Positions 42,982 through 52,850 of a stretch of DNA of 64,000 nucleotides are shown here, piece by piece. The stretch lies in contig NZ_FUHT01000003.1 of NCBI RefSeq assembly GCF_900155615.1, forward strand, positions 248,001-312,000. Reading direction: 5' to 3'. A model generated the notes under the pieces. That model did no database searches, was not told where the DNA came from, and saw only the letters and a program-made list of their open reading frames with translations. Each line of letters starts with the position of its first letter. Within the stretch, counting starts at the first letter, position 1. Source of the stretch: Massiliimalia massiliensis (GTDB lineage Bacteria; Bacillota; Clostridia; Oscillospirales; Ruminococcaceae). The translations under genes were made by a program, and so were the position numbers.

Positions 42982-44226
42982 TTACATAGCTGCGTCTACC
43001 TTGTTGATAGCATCTGCAACTTCCAGCATGTTCTGTTCTGTCATCTTAATGTTGATCGTAAAACGGAGGCTGCGGGATAGGATATCCAGCGTCTGCGGAC
43101 ACATATCCTTGGAATAGGTGACGTTTCCTTTATAGGCTGGGTCATTCCATGGATAATTCAGCGGTGTCGCACCCTTCTTATTCATGATGGAATCCCAGTT
43201 TGCATAGATATGGCGGTCTGGGAACCCGGCGTCATAAACAGAGCCGAGAGACAGCCCTTCCTGAACCAGCAGCTCGTTCATCTTTTTGCATTCCTCCTGG
43301 CTGTTTGCAATAAAGGTGACCGAGAAGCCGCAGTCGCCCTCAGGATCATCTACATACTGCAGGGAGTAATGAAGCGGCTTATTAAGCTTGGAAAGCAGGA
43401 GCTTTTTCAGTCCGCGGGTTTTCCCAAGAATCTGATCAAGCTTTGTGAGCTGAACCCGTAAAATTGCCGCCGCGACTTCATTGCCACGGGCGCCGCTTCT
43501 TGAAAAGGCCGCAACCTTCAGCACGCTTTCAATGGAGGTTTTCCACATTGTCATTCCGGAGTCTGACTGATAGAGTCCGCGCTGGAACGCGTCGTCGTCC
43601 CGTACAAAAAAGACGCCGCCCTCTCCGGAGGTCAGTACCTTATAATAGTTGGTGCTCCAGGCAAAGGCATGGGAATGAATTCCGCAGAAATCGCCGTGGT
43701 AGGTGGCGCCGATCGCCTGGCAGCAATCCTCGATTAGGATCAGATTGTGTTTGTCGGCAATTGCGCGAATCGCATCGAGCTTTGCCGGGACACCCTGCAT
43801 ATGTACTACAATGATTGCTTTCGTATAGGGTGTGATTTTTCTTTCAACGTCTGCAGGATCGAGTCCCAGAGAATTGTCGATTTCAGCGATTACCGGAACC
43901 GCTCCGACATCGCAGACAGCCGCAGCGGTTGCGATATAGGTGTAGGCTGGAACAATGACTTCATCGCCCGGCCCGAGCTCATAGGCCGACAGGCAGCAAG
44001 CCAGCGCTGCTGTTCCGGAAGCGACAAACAGGGCATGGTGCGCACCGGTTTTGTCCCGCAGCTCTTTTTCCAGATAATCGCATTGCCGTTTCTCGCCCTC
44101 GTCATAACGGAAAAGTTTTTCCGGGGTTTTCAAGAGATTGGTAACTGCATCAATCTCCTGCTGATCGATGGCGGTCCAGCCCAATCCGGCATTTGGTAAT
44201 GGGGTTTTGATTGCTTTTTCGCTCAT
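42982..44226 (-). CDS. DegT/DnrJ/EryC1/StrS family PLP aminotransferase
   Basis: The 414-residue fold-type I enzyme has the family signatures: HHALFVASGTAALACCLSA, VIVPAYTYIATAAAVCDVGAVPVIAEID, LILIEDCCQAIGA (Asp167 to the PLP nitrogen) and the Schiff-base Lys196 in STNYYKVLTSGEGG. Members aminate keto-sugars or related ketones using glutamate or glutamine. It starts a leftward operon from a consensus promoter and faces a ROK regulator. Confidence 0.92.
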   Translation of the reverse strand: MSEKAIKTPLPNAGLGWTAIDQQEIDAVTNLLKTPEKLFRYDEGEKRQCDYLEKELRDKTGAHHALFVASGTAALACCLSAYELGPGDEVIVPAYTYIATAAAVCDVGAVPVIAEIDNSLGLDPADVERKITPYTKAIIVVHMQGVPAKLDAIRAIADKHNLILIEDCCQAIGATYHGDFCGIHSHAFAWSTNYYKVLTSGEGGVFFVRDDDAFQRGLYQSDSGMTMWKTSIESVLKVAAFSRSGARGNEVAAAILRVQLTKLDQILGKTRGLKKLLLSKLNKPLHYSLQYVDDPEGDCGFSVTFIANSQEECKKMNELLVQEGLSLGSVYDAGFPDRHIYANWDSIMNKKGATPLNYPWNDPAYKGNVTYSKDMCPQTLDILSRSLRFTINIKMTEQNMLEVADAINKVDAAM

Positions 44227-44275
44227 AGTGATAACCTCTTTTCTATTATTTTTTATTTACGTTCATGACAACTGT

Positions 44276-44304
44276 ATTATATAATCTTATAATCTGAAAG
44301 TCAA
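44276..44304 (-). promoter_or_regulatory. Promoter of the aminotransferase operon
   Basis: The minus strand has TTGACT, 17 bases, TATAAT. Confidence 0.8.
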
Positions 44305-44376
44305 TATATTTTTTAAAACTTTTATAAATAAAATATATTTAAGTAAATAAGAATAGGATATGTAAAGTGAAATTTG

Positions 44377-44405
44377 TTGCAAAAAATAGAAGAGCATGGT
44401 ATAAT
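44377..44405 (+). promoter_or_regulatory. Promoter of the ROK regulator gene
   Basis: TTGCAA, 17 bases, TATAAT, divergent from the aminotransferase promoter. Confidence 0.7.
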
Positions 44406-44487
44406 TTTAGTGGTATTTTAGCACTTCAGCAAAATTAATCCATCATTTCGAATCCAGATGACAAAATAGAGAGGGGGTAGCTGTGAA

Positions 44488-45672
44488 ATGCAGATGCCTG
44501 AATATAGCGGGGCAAAAAAAGAGGTTTTAAAGAAAATTTTTGAACAGAGATCAATCACGCGGGCGGAATTGTCGTCGCTGCTTGGTTTAAGTGTTTTGAC
44601 CGTATCAAAGGCTGTCACAGCGCTGATTGAGGACGGAATCATTATGGAGGGTGAAATTATGGAATCCTCCGGCGGAAGAAGGCCGACCTGCCTGTCCATC
44701 GATCCCTCTTATGCAAAAATAATTGCAATTGATATTGGTTCCCATTCCTTTAAGATCGGAGTGGTGGCGCTTGATGGGACGGTAATGGAACATAGAACGA
44801 TTCTAAATACAAACATGGTCCCCCCTGCGCCGACCTTGGCGCAGGAGAAAATTGAGGCGTTAATCCAGGGGTATATTGACCAGTATTCCAAAGAAAAAAT
44901 CCTGGGAATTGGGATAGGAGTCAGTGGAATCATCGACTATATCAACCAAGTGGTGGTTTTTGCACCGAATATCAGCGGGCTTGACCCGCATATCGTCGAC
45001 CGCCTGAAAGAGCGTTTTGAATTACCCGTTATGTTGGATTCCAGCGCCAGGTGTATGGCTTTGGCTGAAAAAACCTTTGGCAGTTCCCAGCAGCTCTCTA
45101 ATTTTATGTTTGTCTCGATTGGTTACGGGGTTGGAGCGGCGCTGGTTGTCAACTCTCAGCTTTTAATGGGAACACAAGGCTTTTCCGGCGAGCTGGGGCA
45201 TTTGAAGGTTTCGGATGACGACATCCTTTGCACCTGCGGGAACAAGGGCTGTCTGGAGCTTTATATCACTATCCCGATGATCGTTCAGAAGGTTGTGGAG
45301 GAGCTGTCCTCCATGAATGTATTTTCTCTCCTTAAACAGTCGCCGGAGCAACTGAAGCAGCTGGACATCACCGATATCGTACAGGCCTACCGCAACGGGG
45401 ACAAAACTGTGATTCGGGTAATACAGGACGTTGCCTCCAAGCTGGGGCTGGCGCTTTCCCTCGCGGTTAACCTGATCAACCCACAGCGAATTGTGATTGG
45501 GGGAGGTCTTTCTAAGGTTTTCCCGGAAATTGTAACAGAAGCGGAACGCTACGTCCTGCGCAATAGCCTGACGCCCTGCGTACAGGATTTGTCGATTACG
45601 CTTCCGTCCTTTGAGGATGAATCTTCAGTTGTCGGAAGTGCAACACAGTTTATTGTACAGGCTTTTCAATAA
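44488..45672 (+). CDS. ROK family transcriptional regulator (NagC/XylR type)
   Basis: The 394-residue protein has an N-terminal winged HTH (ITRAELSSLLGLSVLTVSKAVTALIEDGIIMEG) and a ROK sugar-kinase-like domain: IIAIDIGSHSFKIGVVAL, FSGELGHLKV, and the zinc motif CTCGNKGCLE. It binds DNA and responds to a sugar or sugar phosphate. Divergent placement suggests control of the aminotransferase/YitT/oxidoreductase operon. Confidence 0.92.
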   Translation: MQMPEYSGAKKEVLKKIFEQRSITRAELSSLLGLSVLTVSKAVTALIEDGIIMEGEIMESSGGRRPTCLSIDPSYAKIIAIDIGSHSFKIGVVALDGTVMEHRTILNTNMVPPAPTLAQEKIEALIQGYIDQYSKEKILGIGIGVSGIIDYINQVVVFAPNISGLDPHIVDRLKERFELPVMLDSSARCMALAEKTFGSSQQLSNFMFVSIGYGVGAALVVNSQLLMGTQGFSGELGHLKVSDDDILCTCGNKGCLELYITIPMIVQKVVEELSSMNVFSLLKQSPEQLKQLDITDIVQAYRNGDKTVIRVIQDVASKLGLALSLAVNLINPQRIVIGGGLSKVFPEIVTEAERYVLRNSLTPCVQDLSITLPSFEDESSVVGSATQFIVQAFQ

Positions 45673-45684
45673 CAGAAGGCGAAT

Positions 45685-45727
45685 AGGCGCTGGAAAGATT
45701 TGAATCTTTCCAGCGCCTGTTTTTTAT
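45685..45727 (+). terminator. Rho-independent terminator
   Basis: AGGCGCTGGAAAGATT and AATCTTTCCAGCGCCT arms followed by GTTTTTTAT after the ROK gene. Confidence 0.9.
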
Positions 45728-46210
45728 ATTTTGCTGCTGCAAAAGACTTTTTATGGTTAATTTTAGGTGGGGAAAAAATGTTTTCGGGTTGATTTTTCAT
45801 GGAAGTGTATTCAGAAAAAGCAAAGCGTATCCCATTGTTAAATGCAATCTTTTTATAACTAAGATACCAAAAGAATGGATAAATTAGAAAAATTTTATAA
45901 AATAGCTTTACAAATAAAAAAGGTTGTGATATACTATGTTCAGAAATCGGGGAAGATAAATGATTTTTTTGTGCAATATTTTTTATACCTTTCCGTTCTT
46001 AGTAAAATTATAGCTTTTCAGGTTCTAAAAGAGGTGTTTTCTATACCTTTTCTTATGAACGAAAAAGTATATGTTTTCGTTCATAAAAACAAACACAAAA
46101 AAACACCTATTTTATGACATAAATAGATGTTTTTAAGAACTATTTGTTTGTATTTTATCTGCAAGAAAACATATGCTATTTTAAAATGTTTTTCTACAAC
46201 ATTTTCCATG
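45728..46210. other. AT-rich intergenic stretch
   Basis: I see no reliable gene. An 80-codon ORF at 45875 has no good ribosome site and its composition is that of AT-rich spacer. A short inverted repeat (AAAACACCTATTTTATG and CATAAATAGATGTTTTT, 46098-46135) is the only structure noted. Confidence 0.5.
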
Positions 46211-46250
46211 GATAAATAGGCACCTGCCTTCCAAAGAAAACAGGTGCCGG
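46211..46250 (-). terminator. Probable glyA terminator
   Basis: GGCACCTG and CAGGTGCC arms lie about 85 bases beyond the glyA stop, followed leftward by TATTTATC. Confidence 0.6.
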
Positions 46251-46331
46251 AGAAGCTGAAAGAAAAATATTCCAAAATAATAGAAGCTCTAAACCAATTA
46301 TATCAAATACAGATAAAAAGTCAAGCAGAGT

Positions 46332-47585
46332 TTATTCATATAATGGATATTTTTCACAGAGTTCATTCACTTTTGCGCGAATTTCTTCTGCTTTATTGTC
46401 GAAATCTGTCGCGGTCAGGTAGATGCATTCTGCAATCACCTTCATATCCTCCGGTTTCATACCGCGGCTGGTGACAGCCGGGGTGCCAATCCGCACACCG
46501 CTGGTGACGAACGGACTTTCCGGATCGTTTGGAATCGCATTTTTGTTGGCAGTGATATACACTTCGTCCAGACGGTTCTGAAGCTCTTTTCCGGTAATGT
46601 GGAATTTGCGCAGGTCAACCAGCATTAGATGGTTGTCCGTTCCGCCGGAAACAAGATCAAAACCATATCCCATCAGAGCTTCGGCAAGCGCATTGGCATT
46701 GTCCACAACAGTCTGTGCATATTCTTTAAAGGAAGGCTTTAAGGCCTCGCCCAGGCAAACTGCCTTGGCCGCGATGACGTGCATCAGCGGGCCGCCCTGA
46801 GTACCGGGGAAAATCGCCTTGTCAATAGCCTTTGCATATTCTTCCTTACAGAGGATCAAACCGCCGCGCGGCCCGCGCAGGGTTTTGTGTGTAGTAGTCG
46901 TTACGATGTCCGCGTATGGAACAGGGCTTGGGTGGACGCCTGCGGCAACCAATCCGGCGATATGCGCCATATCTACCATGAAGTAAGCGCCGGCGCTTTC
47001 AGCAATTTCAGAGAGGCGTTTGAAATCAATCACACGGGGATAGGCGGAAGCGCCTGCAACAATCATTTTTGGCTTGTGCTGTTTTGCCAGTTCTTCAACC
47101 ATGTCATAATCCAGCATACCGGTTTCCTCATTTAACCCATAGGAAACGAAGTTAAAGTATTTTCCTGACATATTTACCGGGGAACCATGGGTTAAGTGGC
47201 CGCCGTGCGCAAGGCTCATTCCCAGCACTGTGTCGCCCGGCTGGAGCAATGCAAAGTAGACAGCCATATTTGCCTGTGCGCCCGAATGAGCCTGCACATT
47301 GGCATGCTCTGCCCCAAACAGCTTCTTGGCGCGTTCAATCGCGAGATTTTCCGCAACGTCCACGCATTCACAGCCGCCATAGTACCGTTTTCCCGGATAG
47401 CCCTCTGCATATTTGTTTGTCAGTACCGATCCCATAGCCGCCATAACAGCAGGGGAAACGATATTTTCACTTGCGATCAGTTCAATGTTTCTGCGCTGGC
47501 GTTTTAATTCAGCGCCCATTGCCTCACCGACCTCTTTGTCATATTGTTCTACCAGTCCGATGGTATCCATCATATCCTGAAACAT
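46332..47585 (-). CDS. glyA: Serine hydroxymethyltransferase
   Basis: The 417-residue PLP enzyme converts serine and tetrahydrofolate to glycine and methylene-tetrahydrofolate. The signatures are [80 protein letters not shown] (PLP lysine in THKT) and [18 protein letters not shown]. The ATG at 47585 follows GGAGG; the frame is open to 47630 but this start gives the normal family length. It is a single-gene unit with its own promoter. Confidence 0.96.
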   Translation of the reverse strand: MFQDMMDTIGLVEQYDKEVGEAMGAELKRQRRNIELIASENIVSPAVMAAMGSVLTNKYAEGYPGKRYYGGCECVDVAENLAIERAKKLFGAEHANVQAHSGAQANMAVYFALLQPGDTVLGMSLAHGGHLTHGSPVNMSGKYFNFVSYGLNEETGMLDYDMVEELAKQHKPKMIVAGASAYPRVIDFKRLSEIAESAGAYFMVDMAHIAGLVAAGVHPSPVPYADIVTTTTHKTLRGPRGGLILCKEEYAKAIDKAIFPGTQGGPLMHVIAAKAVCLGEALKPSFKEYAQTVVDNANALAEALMGYGFDLVSGGTDNHLMLVDLRKFHITGKELQNRLDEVYITANKNAIPNDPESPFVTSGVRIGTPAVTSRGMKPEDMKVIAECIYLTATDFDNKAEEIRAKVNELCEKYPLYE

Positions 47586-47619
47586 TTTCGACACGCCTCC
47601 AATCAATTCTATAAATTTC

Positions 47620-47648
47620 ATTATACACAATCAGAAAAAGAAATTCAA
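47620..47648 (-). promoter_or_regulatory. Promoter of glyA
   Basis: The minus strand has TTGAAT, 17 bases, TATAAT. Confidence 0.78.
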
Positions 47649-47697
47649 CGCTTTAGCCGGAGAAAATGTCTGAAAAAGAAAAATCAGGGAAAAACTA

Positions 47698-47726
47698 TTG
47701 TAGGAAGCGGAAAAAACGATTATAAT
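47698..47726 (+). promoter_or_regulatory. Promoter of the GtrA-AEC genes
   Basis: TTGTAG, 17 bases, TATAAT, about 30 bases before the GtrA start and divergent from glyA. Confidence 0.65.
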
Positions 47727-47755
47727 AAAAAGGTATATGAAAGAAGGAAATTGGG

Positions 47756-48184
47756 TTGAAAACAATCAAAAAATATTACTATAAGTATAAAGAGATAATA
47801 TTATACTTACTGTTCGGAGGGCTGACAACGCTGGTCAATTTTATCAGCTATGCAATTCTGGCTCACCCGCTGGCGATGCCGCCTGTCGCGGCAACAGCTA
47901 TCGCATGGCTTTTATCAGTTTTGTTTGCCTATGTAACCAATAAAATCTGGGTATTTGAAAGCCGTCGGGATGGCAAGAAGGCGCTCCTGCACGAATTGGC
48001 CGCTTTTTTTGCCTGCAGGGCCTTTTCGGGTGTACTGGATATTGGGATCATGTGGGTGTTTGCGGAGCTGCTCCGCTTTAATGACCTGGTGGTTAAAATT
48101 ATTTCTAATATGATTGTAATTGTGCTGAATTACCTGTTCAGCAAGCTTTGGATATTCAAAAAAGAACATAAAGGAGAATCATAA
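47756..48184 (+). CDS. GtrA family membrane protein
   Basis: The 142-residue protein has four membrane helices and the GtrA pattern (LYLLFGGLTTLVNFISYAIL, VAATAIAWLLSVLFAYVTNKIWVF, MIVIVLNYLFSKLWIFK). Family members are linked to polysaccharide or teichoic-acid precursor flipping. It starts with TTG after AAGGAA and is followed at once by the AEC gene. Confidence 0.88.
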   Translation: MKTIKKYYYKYKEIILYLLFGGLTTLVNFISYAILAHPLAMPPVAATAIAWLLSVLFAYVTNKIWVFESRRDGKKALLHELAAFFACRAFSGVLDIGIMWVFAELLRFNDLVVKIISNMIVIVLNYLFSKLWIFKKEHKGES

Positions 48185-48186
48185 AG

Positions 48187-49134
48187 ATGGATGTGGCACT
48201 GAAGGTATTGCAGCAGGTTGTGATCATGCTCCTGATTATGCTGGTGGGGATGATTGCCTACCGGACAAAAGTCATTTCAAAGGAAGGAAATAAACAGCTT
48301 TCCAATTTGCTGCTCATGGTTGTAAATCCGGCGCTTCTGTTTATGGCATATGATACAGATTATGACGCGAAGCACCTGCAAGGGCTGATGCTCTCCCTTG
48401 GAATAACGGCGGTCAGCCTGCTTGTTTTGATTGTTCTGTCCCATTTTTTGGTGTCGGACAAGCAGAAAGCCTATCAGGTGGAACGTTTTGCAGCGACCTA
48501 TTCCAACTGCGGCTTTATTGGGATTCCAATTGTCAACGGAGTGTTTGGCGCGGAAGGGGTTTTTTACCTGACCGGCGTCGTTACTGTTTTTAACCTGTTT
48601 GTCTGGACGCACGGGATTATCCTGATGGGGGGACAGAGCGGGCAGAAGCCTACCGTAAAGGAACGGATCAAAAAGCTGTGCAGCCCAGCATTGATTGCCG
48701 CCCTGCTGGGACTGGTCATTTATCTGCTTCAGATTCCGCTGCCGACGATTCTGACCGATAGCTTGGGATACATATCTGACATGAATACGCCGCTTGCAAT
48801 GCTAATTGCGGGACTGACTCTGGCGCAGTCAGACCTCAAGACCGTCTTTCTCAAAAAACGGATTTATTATGTTTCCTTTTTAAAGCTGATTTTGTATCCG
48901 GCTGTCATCCTCTTGATGTTCCGATGGATGCCGATTGACCCGATTATCCTGCTGAGCATCACGATTTCACTAGGCGGCCCGGTGGCAACTGTATGCACTG
49001 CGTTCGCTCTGCGGTTTGACAACCATCCGGTTTATGCTTCGGAGCTGTTTGCGGTATCAACCATCCTGTCGGCGGCAACCTTGCCGTTGGTTATGATGTT
49101 CAATGTGTTTCTGGAAACGGTATTCCATTGGTGA
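48187..49134 (+). CDS. AEC family transporter (auxin efflux carrier type)
   Basis: The 315-residue membrane protein has about ten helices in two halves. Typical segments are GNKQLSNLLLMVVNPALLFMAY and ATYSNCGFIGIPIVNGVFGAEGVFYLTGVVTVFNLFVWTHG. Members move organic acids or amino acid-like anions. AAAGGAG precedes the ATG, two bases after the GtrA stop codon. Confidence 0.9.
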   Translation: MDVALKVLQQVVIMLLIMLVGMIAYRTKVISKEGNKQLSNLLLMVVNPALLFMAYDTDYDAKHLQGLMLSLGITAVSLLVLIVLSHFLVSDKQKAYQVERFAATYSNCGFIGIPIVNGVFGAEGVFYLTGVVTVFNLFVWTHGIILMGGQSGQKPTVKERIKKLCSPALIAALLGLVIYLLQIPLPTILTDSLGYISDMNTPLAMLIAGLTLAQSDLKTVFLKKRIYYVSFLKLILYPAVILLMFRWMPIDPIILLSITISLGGPVATVCTAFALRFDNHPVYASELFAVSTILSAATLPLVMMFNVFLETVFHW

Positions 49135-49184
49135 CAGTGCCTTACACTCTGTAAGAAAGGAAGCCTTTGCACTGCAAGGGCTGG

Positions 49185-51047
49185 GTGATTATTTTGAAAG
49201 AGATACAGTTAAAATTAGACCGGATTTTGCCGAATGTGCAGAAGCCGGGCAGATATATCGGCGGAGAGCTGAACAGCATTGTCAAAAAAGCGGAGGAGAT
49301 TTCTGTCCGCTTTGCTTTCTGTTTTCCGGATACTTATGAGGTTGGGATGTCTCATCTGGGGATGAAAATCCTGTATTCGCTGCTCAATTCGATAGAGGAT
49401 GTCTGGTGCGAACGGGTATTCGCACCCTGGATGGACATGGAGGAAGCGATGCGCCGGGAAGGGATTCCGTTGTATGCATTAGAAAGCCTTGATCCGGTTC
49501 AAGACTTTGATATCATTGGTTTTACGCTCCAGTACGAATTATCCTTTACCAATATTCTCAATATGCTGGATCTTGCCGGAATTCCGGTTCTCTGTGAAGA
49601 AAGGACAGAGCTCAAAAATCTGGTAGTAGCCGGAGGCCCGTGCGCCTGCAACCCAGAGCCGCTTGCCGATTTTGTCGACCTGTTTATGCTTGGAGAAGGC
49701 GAGGATGTGATCGTAGAGCTGGTCACCCTTTACCGAAAGGCAAAGGAGGAGAAGTGGAGCAAGACGGAATTTCTGAAAGAAGCAAACCGGCTTGAGGGCG
49801 TTTATGTCCCGTCCCTTTATGAAGTATCTTACTATGAGGATGGGCGGATTCGTGAGATAGCGCCGGTTGACAACGCAAAATTCCCGGTGAAAAAGCGGAT
49901 CGTCCAGGACATGAGCAAAACCTTTTATCCGGATCAATTTATAGTTCCCTTTATTGAAACTGTCCATGACCGGGCAATTTTAGAGCTGATGCGCGGCTGT
50001 ATCCGGGGATGCCGGTTCTGTCAGGCGGGATTTTTATACCGTCCTCTGCGGGAAAAGGATCCGGATGTGCTTTGCCGGCAGGGCAAAGACCTATGTGAGA
50101 GCACAGGTTATGAGGAAATTTCACTCTCCTCACTCAGCACCTCTGATTATTCAAAGCTCGAACCGATGCTGGACGAATTGATTGATTATACAGTAGATAA
50201 CCATATCAATCTTTCCCTGCCCAGCCTGCGGATCGACAATTTTTCAGAGGAGCTTCTGGAGAAAATTGCACGGGTGAGAAAAAGCGGCCTGACCTTTGCA
50301 CCTGAAGCAGGGACACAGAGGCTGCGGGACGTCATCAATAAAAACATTATGGAAGAGGATATCTTTTCCTCCTGCCGGATTGCATTTGAAGGCGGCTATA
50401 CCTCTGTCAAGCTTTATTTTATGCTGGGACTCCCGACTGAAACGATGGAGGACTGCGAGGGGATTATTGAGCTTGCACAGAAGATTGTCGGATTTTATCA
50501 TCACATGGAAAACCGTCCTAAAGGCAGGCCGGTCAATGTCACTGTGTCGGTTTCTACCTTTGTGCCGAAACCGTTTACCCCATTCCAGTGGTTTGGGCAG
50601 GACACATTAGAGCAGATTGTGACAAAGCAAAAACATATGCTGGACTGCATTACCTCACGGAAAATTTCCTTTAAATATCATGCCAGCAAGACCTCCGTTC
50701 TGGAGGCGGTGTTTGCGAGGGGAGACCGCAGGCTTGGCAGGGTGATCTATGAGGCCTGGAAACGGGGATGCTACTTCGATAGCTGGGACGAGCATTTCTA
50801 TTTTGACCGGTGGGAGGAAGCAATTAAGGAATGCGGGCTTTCCATTGAATTTTACGCGAACCGTACCCGTACGGTCGGGGAGGTGCTCCCCTGGAGCCAT
50901 CTGGATTTCGGCGTAAGCGAGGCGTTTCTGGCGCGGGAGTGGGAGAAAGCGCAGAATGCGGTTACAACCCCGAACTGCCGGGAGCAGTGTGCCGGCTGCG
51001 GCGCGAACAAGCTATTGGATCGCAAAGGAGGAAAATGCGTTGAATAA
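49185..51047 (+). CDS. TIGR03960 family B12-binding radical SAM protein
   Basis: The protein is about 620 residues. The N-terminal part resembles a B12-binding Rossmann domain (VRFAFCFPDTYEVGMSHLGMKILYSLLN). The radical SAM core has the 4Fe-4S motif ELMRGCIRGCRFCQAGF (C-x3-C-x2-C), SLPSLRIDNFSEELLEKI and GLTFAPEAGTQRLRDVINKN. The end is a cysteine-rich CREQCAGCGANKL. The exact reaction is not known. I place the start at the GTG at 49185; the frame is open to 49167 and a TTG at 49194 is also possible. It overlaps the TIGR03936 gene. Confidence 0.9.
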   Translation: MIILKEIQLKLDRILPNVQKPGRYIGGELNSIVKKAEEISVRFAFCFPDTYEVGMSHLGMKILYSLLNSIEDVWCERVFAPWMDMEEAMRREGIPLYALESLDPVQDFDIIGFTLQYELSFTNILNMLDLAGIPVLCEERTELKNLVVAGGPCACNPEPLADFVDLFMLGEGEDVIVELVTLYRKAKEEKWSKTEFLKEANRLEGVYVPSLYEVSYYEDGRIREIAPVDNAKFPVKKRIVQDMSKTFYPDQFIVPFIETVHDRAILELMRGCIRGCRFCQAGFLYRPLREKDPDVLCRQGKDLCESTGYEEISLSSLSTSDYSKLEPMLDELIDYTVDNHINLSLPSLRIDNFSEELLEKIARVRKSGLTFAPEAGTQRLRDVINKNIMEEDIFSSCRIAFEGGYTSVKLYFMLGLPTETMEDCEGIIELAQKIVGFYHHMENRPKGRPVNVTVSVSTFVPKPFTPFQWFGQDTLEQIVTKQKHMLDCITSRKISFKYHASKTSVLEAVFARGDRRLGRVIYEAWKRGCYFDSWDEHFYFDRWEEAIKECGLSIEFYANRTRTVGEVLPWSHLDFGVSEAFLAREWEKAQNAVTTPNCREQCAGCGANKLLDRKGGKCVE

Positions 51048-51753
51048 TACAGCTCGGACCGGCAATGTAGAAAATATGGCGGAACGGAACCAGCAGATTC
51101 TTGCGATGCCAAACGTGCGGGTTTTCTATCAGAAAAAGGGCCGCGCTAAGTACATTTCCCATCTGGATATTACCCGATGTATGCAGCGGGCGTTAAAGCG
51201 GGCAGACATTCCGGTTTGGTATACGCAGGGCTTTAACCCGCATATGTATCTCACCTTTGCCCTGCCGCTGGCTCTGGGGTATGAGAGCGAATGCGAATGT
51301 ATGGATTTCAGGCTGGCGGAACCCATGGAGCTGGAGGAAGTGAAAAGGCGTTTAGGAGAAAATCTGCCGCGGGATATGGCTGTAACCAGGGTCGCGCTCC
51401 AGAAGGAAAAACCACAGCAGATTCGGTGGGCGGACTATGAGCTGCGTTTTATCTGCAATAATCCGGAAGAGGTGTCCGTACTTTTTGATGAATTCTGTAC
51501 CCGTCCGGAATTGGTTGTGATGAAGCGGACGAAAAAGGGAGAGAAGCCTGTTGACTTGAAACCGGAATTTTCGGTGCTCGGAAAAGAGATAGAGGATGGC
51601 GCGGTTGTTTACAAAATGCGGTTTACAGCGGGACAGAAGAACATTAATCCGACCCTGCTTACCGACCTGTTTCTAAGGGAAAGCGGGCAGGAGGCATTGG
51701 TGCAGGTACTGCGGAAACAGATTTATCTGGAGGACGGCACACCGTTTTCATAA
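51040..51753 (+). CDS. TIGR03936 family radical SAM-linked protein
   Basis: The 237-residue protein has the TIGR03936 (DUF2344) pattern: RVFYQKKGRAKYISHLDITRCMQRALKRADIPVWYTQGFNPHMYLTFALPLALGYESE. It nearly always follows a TIGR03960 gene and is thought to act with it. I chose the TTG at 51040, eight bases after AAAGGAGG; it overlaps the upstream stop. The frame is open to 50956. Confidence 0.9.
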   Translation: MNNTARTGNVENMAERNQQILAMPNVRVFYQKKGRAKYISHLDITRCMQRALKRADIPVWYTQGFNPHMYLTFALPLALGYESECECMDFRLAEPMELEEVKRRLGENLPRDMAVTRVALQKEKPQQIRWADYELRFICNNPEEVSVLFDEFCTRPELVVMKRTKKGEKPVDLKPEFSVLGKEIEDGAVVYKMRFTAGQKNINPTLLTDLFLRESGQEALVQVLRKQIYLEDGTPFS

Positions 51754-51755
51754 TA

Positions 51756-51786
51756 AAAAGCCTGGCAAGTCTGCCGGGCTTTTCTG
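51756..51786 (+). terminator. Rho-independent terminator
   Basis: AAAAGCC-GGCA and TGCC-GGCTTTT arms directly after the TIGR03936 gene. Confidence 0.8.
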
Positions 51787-51790
51787 TTTA

Positions 51791-51828
51791 AAAGAGGGCT
51801 GAACAAAAAGCGTTCAGCCCTCTTTTTA
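51791..51828. terminator. Second, bidirectional terminator
   Basis: AAGAGGGCTGAAC and GTTCAGCCCTCTTTTT arms just beyond the end of the convergent IclR gene. Confidence 0.85.
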
Positions 51829-52605
51829 TTATGAATGATACCCAAGTTGAAAAGAGATTTCATTTGAGATGGGACGGAGCACCTTCAAAATTTTATCCAT
51901 TTTTTCGGGTGTATTATAGTCGGCAAAATTTCCTGTGGTACCGATAGCGGCAACACAACGTCCGGTATAGTTAAAAATTGGGACGGCGACACAGCCTACG
52001 CCGATGGAAAATTCCTGTTCATCTGTTCCGTAGCCGTTTGCCAGGACAGTCTGGAGCTTTTCTGTGAGAATTTCCTTGTCAGTAATGCTGTACTGCGTAT
52101 TTTTTGCAAGATTGGCCCGCCGGAGATAGTCCGCCTGTTTATACAACGGCATATAGGCACAGAGCACCTTTCCGGCCGCACAGATGTTGACTGGCACCGG
52201 TGTATGAGATTCCGCAATCGCGCTGACCGGATGAAGAGGAAGGGACTGCTCTATATAGACAACACCGGCGCTTTCCAGTACGCCAAGCTGAACCGCTTGA
52301 TTTGTTTCAATCGAAATCTGGCGCATAAAGGGCAGGGCAATGGTTCGCAGGTCAAGCTTATACATAGTCTGGTCAGCCAAACGGATAAGCTGGAAACCAA
52401 TTGAATATTTTCCCTGGGTGTTTCGGTCTTCAATCAGAAAGCCCCGAGCCAGCAGATTTTTAATAATCCGAAAACAGGTGGAAGTGGGAATCTGTAATGC
52501 GTCACATAAATCTTTTGTTGTCACAGAGGAGGGGGACTGCGCCACATACTCCAAAATATCAATTGCCCGATTGACTGCGGGAACAGTGATGTACTCTTCT
52601 GGCAT
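51829..52605 (-). CDS. IclR family transcriptional regulator
   Basis: The 258-residue protein has the N-terminal winged HTH (AVNRAIDILEYVAQSPSSVTTKDLCDALQIPTSTCFRIIKNLLARGFLIED) and the C-terminal GAF-like effector domain (NQAVQLGVLESAGVVYIEQ, NICAAGKVLCAYMP, GYGTDEQEFSIGVGCVAVPIFNYTGRCVAAIGTTG). GGAGAAACGAT precedes the ATG. It lies divergent from the glycan-use operon and probably represses it via the palindromes at 52792 and 52854. Confidence 0.93.
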   Translation of the reverse strand: MPEEYITVPAVNRAIDILEYVAQSPSSVTTKDLCDALQIPTSTCFRIIKNLLARGFLIEDRNTQGKYSIGFQLIRLADQTMYKLDLRTIALPFMRQISIETNQAVQLGVLESAGVVYIEQSLPLHPVSAIAESHTPVPVNICAAGKVLCAYMPLYKQADYLRRANLAKNTQYSITDKEILTEKLQTVLANGYGTDEQEFSIGVGCVAVPIFNYTGRCVAAIGTTGNFADYNTPEKMDKILKVLRPISNEISFQLGYHS

Positions 52606-52739
52606 ATCGTTTCTCCAATTCTTGTATATTTTTATTTTTTGTCACAACGATCCAATTCACTATTCTAATTATAAAGAGATATGCAGCAATTGTCAATCCG
52701 ACATTTTGGGAAATTTTTTAGAGAATTTGCGAAAAATCA

Positions 52740-52768
52740 TTGACAAATATGTTTTTATTAAATATAAT
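52740..52768 (+). promoter_or_regulatory. Consensus promoter of the glycan-use operon
   Basis: TTGACA, 17 bases, TATAAT. It implies a leader of about 190 bases before the isomerase-family gene. The rest of 52606-52965 is AT-rich and non-coding. Confidence 0.85.
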
Positions 52769-52791
52769 ATAGCTAAATCAAATATTTAAAT

Positions 52792-52803
52792 TTCATATAT
52801 GAA
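52792..52803. promoter_or_regulatory. Palindrome, probable IclR operator 1
   Basis: TTCATATATGAA, a perfect 12-bp palindrome about 24 bases after the -10 box. Confidence 0.6.
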
Positions 52804-52850
52804 TAATCAAAATTCAATTATAGATATATTTTTTATAAATTTGAAAAAAT

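Noticed and set aside
45875-46117. 80-codon ORF in AT-rich spacer
   Set aside because: No convincing ribosome site, composition matches the AT-rich intergenic DNA, and no family resemblance.
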